Source: Bacillota bacterium
GTDB taxonomy: Bacteria; Bacillota; UBA994; PWPR01
DNA: 51,065 nt
Reading direction: 5' to 3'
Assembly: GCA_028280325.1 (NCBI GenBank)
Contig: JANQLZ010000118.1
Coordinates: 1 to 51,065 of the forward strand
Part shown: positions 28,871-36,164 of the stretch, piece after piece
Position numbering within the stretch: position 1 is the first letter of the stretch
How the letters are laid out: each line of letters starts with the position of its first letter
Notes under the pieces: generated by a model
What the model saw: only the letters and a program-made list of their open reading frames with translations
Database searches by the model: none
What the model was told of the DNA's origin: nothing
Translations under genes and position numbers: made by a program

Positions 28871-30247
28871 CTACAGATAAAGATCTCGTTCGCCCTGTTT
28901 TAGTCTGGCGAGATTTTTTCGGACCAGGTTTTTAATATCTTCTCGAGCTATGCTATTTACTTCCTGATCAATAAAGGCTTCGCCCTGGGCCAGCAGCTCC
29001 TGATCACCGTAGTCCAGCATAAACTCCATTAAAGTCATCAGCGCATTGGGATGACAAACATTTTGGATTTGGCCAGACTTGGCCAGACGCATGAACCGGT
29101 CGCCAGTGCGTCCCTCACGATAGCAGGCCGTACAGTAACTGGGAACCAAACCGTCGCTGACCAGTTCCTTTAAAACCTCCAACGGGCTCCTGTTGTCCTC
29201 GATACTAAACTGGTCAGTAGATTTTTGCATCTCGTTTTCTTTATAGCCGCCGACACCGGTACATGACCCGGCACTGATCTGTGAAATCCCATAGTCGACC
29301 AGCTCGCGCCTCAACTCTGCGGTTTCTCTGGTGGACAGAATCATACCTGTATAGGGTATGGCCAAACGGATTATAGCCACCAGCTTTTTAAAATCCTGAT
29401 CGCTGACCAGGTGAGGGAACATCTCCAGGCTCATACCCTCTGCCTTTTTCAACCGAGGCACTGACACAGTATGGAAACCAACACCATACTTTTCTTCCAG
29501 GTGTTGATTATGAAGCATTAAAGCCAAAACCTCAAACCTGTAATCGGCCAAACCAAACAGAACCCCGCCGCCAACATCATCTATTCCAGCTTCCATAGCT
29601 CGGTCAAAAGCTGTCAAATGGTACTGATAATCCCCTTTTATACTGGCTGGATGAACCTTTTCGTAAGTTGGCTGATGATAGGTTTCCTGAAACAGAATGT
29701 AAGTGCCAATATCTTTGGTTTTAAGTCTTTTATAATCTTCGACAGTGGTAGCAGCAATATTGACATTGACTCTCCGGATGCGGCCATTGACATTTTCGGT
29801 ATGATATATGGTATCAAGACACTGCAAAACATAATCTAGATTGCAGTTAACAGGGTCTTCTCCAGCCTCTAAGGCGATCCGCTTGTGCCCCATTTTTTCT
29901 AATATCTTAACCTCTTCTTCCACCTGCTCCTGAGACAGCTTGGTACGGGGAAAATCGTTATCGCGGCGATACCCGCAGTAGGTACAGTTATTTACACAGT
30001 AATTGCTGATGTAAAGTGGTGCAAAAACGACAACCCTGTTACCGTAGATACTGTTTTTAACTTGGCCTGCTGTCTGATATATGCGCTGCAGCTGCTTCTG
30101 GTTTTCGACTTGCAGCAAACTGGCTACCTCTGCCGGTGACAGCTGTTGTTTATTTTGTGATTTTTCTAAAATTGCTTCCAGCTGCTGATCTGTCAGCCTG
30201 GAGCTGGTAGCTAAGAGATTATTGATATAATTATGATCTATCAGCAT
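28871..30247 (-). CDS. hydG: [FeFe] hydrogenase maturation radical SAM tyrosine lyase HydG (458 aa)
   Basis: Cleaves tyrosine to supply the CO and CN- ligands of the H-cluster. The radical SAM cluster motif is CVNNCTYC (C84, C88, C91), and the C-terminal second-cluster motif CTAC-x22-C (C372, C375, C398) is intact, which separates HydG from ThiH. Length is typical. The ATG overlaps the hydE stop by seven bases. Confidence 0.97.
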   Translation of the reverse strand: MLIDHNYINNLLATSSRLTDQQLEAILEKSQNKQQLSPAEVASLLQVENQKQLQRIYQTAGQVKNSIYGNRVVVFAPLYISNYCVNNCTYCGYRRDNDFPRTKLSQEQVEEEVKILEKMGHKRIALEAGEDPVNCNLDYVLQCLDTIYHTENVNGRIRRVNVNIAATTVEDYKRLKTKDIGTYILFQETYHQPTYEKVHPASIKGDYQYHLTAFDRAMEAGIDDVGGGVLFGLADYRFEVLALMLHNQHLEEKYGVGFHTVSVPRLKKAEGMSLEMFPHLVSDQDFKKLVAIIRLAIPYTGMILSTRETAELRRELVDYGISQISAGSCTGVGGYKENEMQKSTDQFSIEDNRSPLEVLKELVSDGLVPSYCTACYREGRTGDRFMRLAKSGQIQNVCHPNALMTLMEFMLDYGDQELLAQGEAFIDQEVNSIAREDIKNLVRKNLARLKQGERDLYL

Positions 30248-31302
30248 TTTGCACTCTCCCTATTGATTATTTTTTTGACAGGGTCTCCTCGTCCCAGATC
30301 GGGGATTAGGCCGGCCTGTAAGATAACGTCTTTTATCTTGTTTAGGGCCTGTTGACTGTCATCTGCTATTCCGGCTTTGTTTTTATAAAGCTCGTATTTT
30401 ACTTTAGCCGCTGTTGGGGTCAGGTTGGGCATAACTACATTGGCTCCAGCTAACAACGCCTGCGACCGACCAGCGCTTTTCAGGGTCGTTACAGCTGTTG
30501 TAGCAGGTATCAGAGAGAGTGGCAGTAATAATCTGGCGATAGCTAACATTATTAAAGTAATCTCTAATGATCCGTTTTTATAGCCGCCCAGCGGGGTCTC
30601 CGGGTGAGCTATAAATGGACCTATTCCCACCATTTCTGGCTGCAGCTGCTTTAAAAACAGCAAATCATCGACCAAATCAGCCAGGCTCTGCCCCGGCAGG
30701 CCGACCAGAAATCCAGCTCCAATGTTAAAACCTGCTTTTCTTAAATTCAGCAAACACTGCTGACGCTCAGTGAAGCTCATCTGCGGATGAAAGCGGTGAT
30801 ACAGGTGCTGATTAGCTGTTTCATGCCTTAACAGGAATCTGCTCGCCCCTGCTCGATAGAGCTGCTGATAACTGGAAAAATCCCGTTCCCCGATGGACAG
30901 GGCAATGGCAGCTTTGGGAAACTGCTGCTTGATTCGCCGGATAATTCTAACCAGTATTTCATCGGTATAATACCCATCTTCTCCGCTTTGCAAAACATAA
31001 GAGTTATATCCCAGTTCTGCTCCTTGATGGCAGCAATCCAAGATTTCATCCTCAGTTAATCTATATCGATCCAATGATCTGTTAGCTCTTTGAATGCCAC
31101 AGTAAAGGCAATTCCTGCTGCAGTAATTGGAGAACTCTATTAGCCCTCTGATAAAAACACTGTCTCCATAATGCCTGGCAGTCGTTTCACGGGCGAGCCG
31201 GAATAAAGGCTGAGGGTTCTCCAAGGCTGCAATAATCAGGTCCGTAAGCTCCTGCCTGTTGAGTTGATGCTGTTCAAACAGCCTGGTCAGGGTTTTGTTC
31301 AT
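30241..31302 (-). CDS. hydE: [FeFe] hydrogenase maturation radical SAM protein HydE (353 aa)
   Basis: Radical SAM enzyme that acts on the HydG product in building the 2Fe subcluster. The SAM-cluster motif is CSRNCLYC (C61, C65, C68), followed by GIQRANRSLDRYRLTEDEIL, LQSGED and GFLVGLPGQSLADLVDDL. Length is typical. It overlaps the regulator gene by four bases (ATGA) and hydG by seven, so the operon is tightly coupled. Confidence 0.96.
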   Translation of the reverse strand: MNKTLTRLFEQHQLNRQELTDLIIAALENPQPLFRLARETTARHYGDSVFIRGLIEFSNYCSRNCLYCGIQRANRSLDRYRLTEDEILDCCHQGAELGYNSYVLQSGEDGYYTDEILVRIIRRIKQQFPKAAIALSIGERDFSSYQQLYRAGASRFLLRHETANQHLYHRFHPQMSFTERQQCLLNLRKAGFNIGAGFLVGLPGQSLADLVDDLLFLKQLQPEMVGIGPFIAHPETPLGGYKNGSLEITLIMLAIARLLLPLSLIPATTAVTTLKSAGRSQALLAGANVVMPNLTPTAAKVKYELYKNKAGIADDSQQALNKIKDVILQAGLIPDLGRGDPVKKIINRESAKC

Positions 31303-31559
31303 GCCTCAATCTCTTTCTTGGAGATAGAGGTCTTGACAGTCACATGATTGATGTTCCCCAGCCTGCCGGTCAGGGTATTAATCTGATCTAAGGTGGCCAA
31401 CACCGTAACAGAGATTACTGATATCCCGGCCTCGGGCATCGGCAGGCCCATCCTTCCTTTAACTATGCCTTTAAAATTAGAGATAATCGTGTTAAACTGC
31501 TCCTGACAAACCACAGGATTCTCTAATACGGCTCCAATAATTGCTATTCGTTTGGTCAT
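31299..31559 (-). CDS. TM1266-like putative iron-only hydrogenase system regulator (86 aa)
   Basis: A small protein with an ACT-like alpha/beta pattern (RIAIIGAVLENP, GRMGLPMPEAGISVISVTVL, LTGRLGNINHVTVKTSIS). It matches the family named after Thermotoga TM1266, repeatedly found next to hydEFG and thought to regulate hydrogenase genes, without proven mechanism. GAGGAGG precedes the ATG. First gene of the maturation operon. Confidence 0.88.
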   Translation of the reverse strand: MTKRIAIIGAVLENPVVCQEQFNTIISNFKGIVKGRMGLPMPEAGISVISVTVLATLDQINTLTGRLGNINHVTVKTSISKKEIEA

Positions 31560-31597
31560 TTAGTTTGGCCTCCTCTGACGATTTGCTAAAGAAAAAG

Positions 31598-31798
31598 TTA
31601 CCTTATAAACATAAAAACTTCCGTCACCACGGAAGTCAGTTTCAATACAATGACAGCCAGACCATGCTGATCGCCGGCCAAACTACCATAAACTATGACT
31701 AACCTCCTTCCAGGTAAGACCCATGTCTTGACTGTCAGGTCATTATGTTGTAAAAGCCCAGGCAATGCAGTTTCCACTTTATTGCTTGGTATAAACAT
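31598..31798 (-). CDS. Doubtful small frame between HAD gene and hydrogenase operon (66 aa)
   Basis: An ATG frame reading MFIPSNKVETALPGLL and later TWVLPGRRLVIVYG, with a hydrophobic C-terminus. Codon use looks plausible, but there is no ribosome binding site before the ATG, and the terminator hairpin at 31613-31636 lies inside its last codons. It may be a real small protein or simply an open frame in the 3' region of the HAD gene. No family recognised. Confidence 0.25.
   Translation of the reverse strand: MFIPSNKVETALPGLLQHNDLTVKTWVLPGRRLVIVYGSLAGDQHGLAVIVLKLTSVVTEVFMFIR
31613..31636 (-). terminator. Terminator of the DUF2089-HAD operon
   Basis: ACTTCCG (31617-31623) and CGGAAGT (31630-31636) form a stem with a six-base loop, followed on the minus strand by five T. 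It lies about 210 bases past the HAD stop and before the hydrogenase operon. Confidence 0.7.
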
Positions 31799-31845
31799 CT
31801 TAAGTTATATCTTGAGATCTGTCAATAAACTGAGCTAACCCCGTA

Positions 31846-32649
31846 CTAATTTTGCAAAATAAACTTTTCAATTGCCAATGCTACCCCAGCTGAATTGTTA
31901 TCCACTGTAACCCAATCAGCTATGCGCTTGACCTCTAAAGGGGCATTGCCCATGGCTACGCCGATCCCGGCCCATTTGATCATGTCGATATCATTAAAGC
32001 CGTCACCAATCGCCATAATATTTGAGCGACCAATGTTGAGGTGTTTACCCATAAATTCCAGAGCCTTTGATTTTGTCGCTTTTAAGTGGCCCAATTCCAG
32101 TAAATGAGGAAGTGAACGGGTTATATCCCCCTTTAAACTAAATTGGCTTTCCAGTTCACTCTGCAACTTATTTAACTTGTCAAGGTTATTGTCTACAAAA
32201 ACGAGCTTGGTCGGAGCTACTGTTAGATTATCGACAAAATCCTGATCAATTGTAACATCAATTCTATTCACAGTGCGGTAGCGCTGTACTAAAGCATTGT
32301 TCTCCCTGACAATAAGTTTATCACCATCGTAGACATTGACATGCACCTGGGCCTGATGGGCCAGAGATATGGCATTTTTAGCAACCTTATTTTCCAGCCT
32401 CAAATGCAGCAGTTCCTGTTCAGAAAGCAGTTTTTTTATTAAACTTCCCTGATAGGTTATGATTGGAACATCTATTTCCAGGTCCTTTGCATAGGCATGA
32501 GCGGCAGAGAACATCCGACCGGTAGCAATCGTTACCGCCACCCCAGACTTTCTTGCCGCTCTGATGGCCTGAAGATCTTTGTCATTTATCTCTCTGCTCT
32601 CGTTGAGCAGGGTATGATCAAGATCTAAGGCTAAGAGTTTGATCGTCAT
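31846..32649 (-). CDS. Cof-type HAD-IIB family phosphatase (267 aa)
   Basis: Haloacid-dehalogenase phosphatase probably acting on a sugar phosphate or flavin-type substrate. Motif I is LALDLDHTLL (catalytic Asp pair), motif II lies in IATGR, motif III includes the Lys of KATKSKAL and motif IV is GDGFNDIDMI. A cap domain sits between motifs II and III (type IIB). Length is typical. I chose the ATG at 32649 with GGGAG upstream; TTG at 32673 is in frame but weak. The substrate cannot be read from sequence. Confidence 0.9.
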   Translation of the reverse strand: MTIKLLALDLDHTLLNESREINDKDLQAIRAARKSGVAVTIATGRMFSAAHAYAKDLEIDVPIITYQGSLIKKLLSEQELLHLRLENKVAKNAISLAHQAQVHVNVYDGDKLIVRENNALVQRYRTVNRIDVTIDQDFVDNLTVAPTKLVFVDNNLDKLNKLQSELESQFSLKGDITRSLPHLLELGHLKATKSKALEFMGKHLNIGRSNIMAIGDGFNDIDMIKWAGIGVAMGNAPLEVKRIADWVTVDNNSAGVALAIEKFILQN

Positions 32650-32669
32650 ATTTTCTCCCTTAATCTTTG

Positions 32670-33023
32670 TCAATCTTCTTTTATTAAAACACCGTTGATT
32701 ATTAAACTGATAATGCTGATCAGTATCGAAACCCAGATTGCATTTATCAGGCCATTCAGTCTCATTCCAGCTACTAATGCGTCAGTTAACTGTAGCATTA
32801 ATCCATTGACAACTAAAGTGAACAACCCTAAGGTAATCAGGTTTAGAGGTAATGATAGCAATAACAGCAAGGGTCTGATAACAGAATTGACAATCCCTAA
32901 CATTAAACCTGCTATTAATGCCGCCCCTGCTCCACTGATGTAAAAACCGCTCGAAAGATAACGTGCCACCAAATACATGGCAATGGCATTAACTACAACC
33001 CTTGCTAAAAAGCTTTTCTTCAT
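32670..33023 (-). CDS. YvlD/phage-holin-IV-like membrane protein (117 aa)
   Basis: Four membrane helices (about 8-26, 30-46, 50-74 and 90-112) with the sequence GIVNSVIRPLLLLLSLPLNL, which is the signature of the PF04020 family (YvlD in B. subtilis, formally annotated as phage holin family). There is no phage gene nearby, and YvlD-type proteins belong to cell-envelope stress operons with YvlB. GGAGGGT precedes the ATG. Confidence 0.85.
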   Translation of the reverse strand: MKKSFLARVVVNAIAMYLVARYLSSGFYISGAGAALIAGLMLGIVNSVIRPLLLLLSLPLNLITLGLFTLVVNGLMLQLTDALVAGMRLNGLINAIWVSILISIISLIINGVLIKED

Positions 33024-33043
33024 TATAGACCCTCCTAAACAAA

Positions 33044-33430
33044 TTACTCAATCAGTACCTCAACCAGAGTTCCCTCACCGGCGGTAACATCGACCAGCTT
33101 GCCATTGACTCCGGAGTGAATCAGATCTAGGATGTGCTTGATATCAATCTCTTTCAGCTCCGGATACCTGTCTACCGGCAAAAACTTTAAGCCAACATCC
33201 GCCAACACTTCGATTAAAGCCAATGGAATATTAACATTAACTTTAACGTCTTCATTGCCCTCAATAACCCTTACTTTTAAGATCTTATCACTATTTGAGG
33301 AGTATACCACCGGCTTATTAGCCCGCTTTGAACTGCCTAAGGCATCTAATAACTTCATTCCTTCGTCAGAGGTTATCTGACCGTTTTCAACCATTTTCAG
33401 TATTTGCATTTGCTCTTCTTGATTATTCAT
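33044..33430 (-). CDS. SHOCT-like/YvlB-N-type protein (128 aa)
   Basis: The N-terminal helix pair (MQILKMVENGQITSDEGMKL, about 8-27) is the short motif found at the start of YvlB-like and SHOCT-like proteins, thought to aid multimerisation. The rest (LKVRVIEGNEDVKVNVNIPL, GLKFLP) is a small beta domain. The family is uncharacterised. Its place between DUF2089 and YvlD-like genes is a common arrangement. GGAGGACAC precedes the ATG. Confidence 0.75.
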   Translation of the reverse strand: MNNQEEQMQILKMVENGQITSDEGMKLLDALGSSKRANKPVVYSSNSDKILKVRVIEGNEDVKVNVNIPLALIEVLADVGLKFLPVDRYPELKEIDIKHILDLIHSGVNGKLVDVTAGEGTLVEVLIE

Positions 33431-33443
33431 TAGTGTCCTCCTG

Positions 33444-33773
33444 TTATAACAATTTTATTTTCACCTTAATATCTTTATTCTCAACATCCACTATCTCCAA
33501 CCTTCTGCACCGACGAATTTTACGCCAAAATTTTTGAAGAGCAGCTACAATTTCATCGGCATGCTCTTCCAGTGCAAAATCACCACCCATTGACCATTTC
33601 ATCTGTAGCTTCTCTTGGGGCAGGAATTTCAGGAAATGCTTCAATAGCCACCACCCTTCCAGCAGCCCATCGAGTACAAATAAAGGTACCGGAATCACCA
33701 GGTGCCTGCCTGTAGACTTAAACGTCAGATCACAAAGCAAATAATAATTCCCTATCCCAAGCCAGCGCAGCAT
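33444..33773 (-). CDS. Protein of unknown function in DUF2089 operon (109 aa)
   Basis: Not recognised. The N-terminal part (LLCDLTFKSTGRHLVIPVPL, FVLDGLLEG) resembles the beta domain of its neighbour at 33044-33430 in the order strand, VPL/IPL, helix; the end (VDVENKDIKVKIKLL) is a basic strand. The two may be diverged relatives. The ATG lies five bases after the DUF2089 stop. No transmembrane helix is certain. Confidence 0.65.
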   Translation of the reverse strand: MLRWLGIGNYYLLCDLTFKSTGRHLVIPVPLFVLDGLLEGWWLLKHFLKFLPQEKLQMKWSMGGDFALEEHADEIVAALQKFWRKIRRCRRLEIVDVENKDIKVKIKLL

Positions 33774-33778
33774 GGATA

Positions 33779-34162
33779 CTACCCTAACTGTTTCAACAGT
33801 TTGGTCGCTTCCTCTGCACCTATTTTACCCGCGCTCAACTGCTGTAAAATATCCTGCCGGGCCAGGCTGACCTTCTCCCGGTTGGGTTCTTCGTCAACTC
33901 TGTATCCAAGAGCCTGAATAGCCTTATCTAACCGACTTCTGACAGTAGGATAAGAGATGCCCAATTCTCGTTCTACTTCTTTGATATTTCCTCTGCATTT
34001 AATGAATACTTCCACAAATTCTTTCATTTCATCATCGAGTTGACAGAATTTGCATAATTTAAAATTACCGCTCAACTCTGATTCACATTTGTAACATTTT
34101 AGTTTAGCAACACTTAAACTACTGCCACATACCGGGCATTTTCCTGGTGCATCATACAACAT
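33779..34162 (-). CDS. DUF2089 zinc-finger and HTH regulator (127 aa)
   Basis: An N-terminal zinc ribbon CPVCG...CYKC plus a third pair CKFC, followed by FIKCRGNIKEVERELGISYP and TVRSRLDKAIQALGY, a helix-turn-helix typical of DUF2089. The C-terminus (ILQQLSAGKIGAEEATKLLK) is a SHOCT-like helix pair shared with the neighbouring 128-aa protein. I chose ATG at 34162 (AAGGTGGG seven bases upstream) over GTG at 34174. Probably autoregulates this operon, by inference. Confidence 0.85.
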   Translation of the reverse strand: MLYDAPGKCPVCGSSLSVAKLKCYKCESELSGNFKLCKFCQLDDEMKEFVEVFIKCRGNIKEVERELGISYPTVRSRLDKAIQALGYRVDEEPNREKVSLARQDILQQLSAGKIGAEEATKLLKQLG

Positions 34163-34302
34163 ATCGAATCCCACCTTTTCATCTTGTAATTAATATATTC
34201 AACTGTTACATTAATTATATTAATAATATTCTCAATTGTCAACAATTTATTAACCTATAAATCAATATTTTAAATAAAGGTCTTAAAATTATTGATATTA
34301 AT

Positions 34303-34341
34303 AAAAAAGCTATGCTCCAGTGTCCTTTTCTGTAGCATAGC
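34303..34341 (-). terminator. Terminator of the uvrC-dnaD-dnaI transcript
   Basis: GCTATGCT (34309-34316) and AGCATAGC (34334-34341) pair and are followed on the minus strand by six T. It is 15 bases past the stop of the dnaI-like gene. Confidence 0.8.
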
Positions 34342-34355
34342 CAATTTAGATTATT

Positions 34356-35363
34356 CTATTTCATTATTTCCCTTAAATCTTCGCCCACACAGTGTAAAAT
34401 ATCAGCCTGTATCCTGATTCGAGAAGCTATCCGCGGGTGATACATATTTTTAAGCTCATCAATCGTGTAGTTGCTGGAGATAATTGTCGGCTTGTCCAGG
34501 TTATTTGTGCGATAATTTAGTATTGAAAACAGTATCTCCTGAGAAAACTCGGTTCTGCTTTCAGACCCCAAATCATCAAGAATTAGAACGGTTACATTTC
34601 TGGCAGCATCGACAAACTCTTCAACCTTTTTGCTCCTGTCCCCAAATGAGCCGCGCAACTGATATAAAAAGTCTACAAATGGCAAATAAAGAACCGGAAT
34701 TTTGCGTTTCAGCAGCTCATTGGCAATCGCTGAACACAGAAATGTCTTGCCCACTCCGGGATCGCCTTGAAGATACAGGCCTTTAACCTCACAGACCGCT
34801 TCTTCTCTGCTGGCCTGTTCCATTTTTGCAACAAATCTCTCGGCCAGTTTTTTATTGAACTCCATGATTTGACGATGGCTGTAGCCCTCCTCGACCAACT
34901 CTATATCACTGTAGTAGTCGAGCCGAAACAGTTCAAAGGTTTGGCGCTTCATAGCAGGTGACAGTCGCGAAACTTTAAACAGTTTGTTAAGCATCTGCTG
35001 TTGTTCAGCATTGATCAGGCATTTGCATTTGACAACTCGCTGAACATCATAGCCGTAGTTCTGGCTGGCCGCACTGTCTCGAATTGCTATCCAGCCGCTA
35101 TCCTGACATTTTTCACAGTCAAATTTGGGGCTCTTGTAGGTTTGAGGGATATTGTTCCTGTCTAAGAGCTGTTCGTGCTGCTGGCGGACCTCTGCCAGCC
35201 TGGAATTAATCTCCTGGCTATTATCTGTCTCCATATTCCGTAGTAATTCTGCAATACGCTGCTCAATCTGCAAAAGCTCCGGGTATTTTTTGTACCAAAT
35301 TAAGGCTCGCTGATGAGCTTGCTCATAACGTAGGGTTTGCTTTTCTCCACTGGGGACTAACAA
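34356..35363 (-). CDS. dnaI: DnaI/DnaC-like helicase-loader ATPase (335 aa)
   Basis: AAA+ ATPase that loads the replicative helicase. Walker A is GLYLQGDPGVGKTFLCSAIA, Walker B VTVLILDDLGSES, plus sensor 1 (IISSNYT) and an Arg-rich end (RIASRIRIQADI). An N-terminal zinc-binding region (CEKCQDSGW, KCKCL) matches B. subtilis DnaI. The start is probably TTG (35363) behind GAGGAGGAG. It follows dnaD, as expected for the primosome. Confidence 0.85.
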   Translation of the reverse strand: MLVPSGEKQTLRYEQAHQRALIWYKKYPELLQIEQRIAELLRNMETDNSQEINSRLAEVRQQHEQLLDRNNIPQTYKSPKFDCEKCQDSGWIAIRDSAASQNYGYDVQRVVKCKCLINAEQQQMLNKLFKVSRLSPAMKRQTFELFRLDYYSDIELVEEGYSHRQIMEFNKKLAERFVAKMEQASREEAVCEVKGLYLQGDPGVGKTFLCSAIANELLKRKIPVLYLPFVDFLYQLRGSFGDRSKKVEEFVDAARNVTVLILDDLGSESRTEFSQEILFSILNYRTNNLDKPTIISSNYTIDELKNMYHPRIASRIRIQADILHCVGEDLREIMK

Positions 35364-35383
35364 TTTTCAACTCCTCCTCAAAC

Positions 35384-36163
35384 CTAGCTATAGTTATTTT
35401 TCTTAGAGCTTTGGTCCTGCTTTAATTCGTCGTAAACACTTGAAAGTGTCCGTTTATTCTGCCCTTTCACATTTCCTTTGGTTGATTTACGACCTGCGGA
35501 CTTGAGGGTTCTATTTGATTTCCGTTTTTTAAACCGTTCGTCTTCAACTGCGACCTCTTCCAGGGTTTTGATTCCTTTCAGTTTCCAATTATGCAGTACG
35601 GTCTGGACATACTGAAAATTAAAAGCCTGGTTGAGTACAGCACGAGCGATAGCTTCGACGATCAGCTCCCGGCTGAAATCGTCCTCCAAAGAAGCCAACG
35701 TACGGTATTCTGATGATCTCAAGGGCCGTCCAAATTCTCGTTCCGCTATACTGTAAATGCTGTCATTGCGGTGCTGCTCTTCCAGCTCGGCCCGCTTTTC
35801 ATTTATCTCAGCTCTTGGGGTTGATCTACTCGCTTTACGGGATTGCATAAATCTGTGGAATTGATCCTTATCTTTAGGATCATTTATTTTAATAGTAGAA
35901 CTGTTAGAACCGGTAAACTCTAATAACTCTATTTCGGCCAAAGCCCCAATAGCCTTAAACACATCATCGTAATGCAGCTGCAGTTCGTTGGCCATGTACT
36001 CAAAATCTATTTTGTTTCTTTGGCTGACAAGTCTATATAGAAAGATATAAACCAAAACCCCAATACCGCCAATATGGGGCAGATATAAATCCCAAATCTC
36101 ATTTGGGATGCAGGTAAGGATATCTCTCACTACTCCCTGACGCATTTTATAACCATCTGCCAT
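35384..36163 (-). CDS. DnaD-domain replication protein (259 aa)
   Basis: An N-terminal winged-helix-like domain (VLVYIFLYRLVSQRNKIDFE, then DVFKAIGALAEIELLEF) and a C-terminal DnaD domain (SIAEREFGRPLRSSEYRTL, AVLNQAFNFQYVQTVLHNWK). DnaD-type proteins remodel DNA for primosome assembly. The tail is basic (KKRKSNRTLKSAGRKSTKGN). I chose the ATG at 36163, four bases behind AGGGAG. The frame extends to 36181 within uvrC. The uvrC stop overlaps the ribosome binding site. Confidence 0.85.
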   Translation of the reverse strand: MADGYKMRQGVVRDILTCIPNEIWDLYLPHIGGIGVLVYIFLYRLVSQRNKIDFEYMANELQLHYDDVFKAIGALAEIELLEFTGSNSSTIKINDPKDKDQFHRFMQSRKASRSTPRAEINEKRAELEEQHRNDSIYSIAEREFGRPLRSSEYRTLASLEDDFSRELIVEAIARAVLNQAFNFQYVQTVLHNWKLKGIKTLEEVAVEDERFKKRKSNRTLKSAGRKSTKGNVKGQNKRTLSSVYDELKQDQSSKKNNYS

Positions 36164-36164
36164 A

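Noticed and set aside
32670..33023. Prophage hint from the 'phage holin family' membrane protein
   Set aside because: PF04020/YvlD proteins are common chromosomal genes and no phage gene surrounds it.
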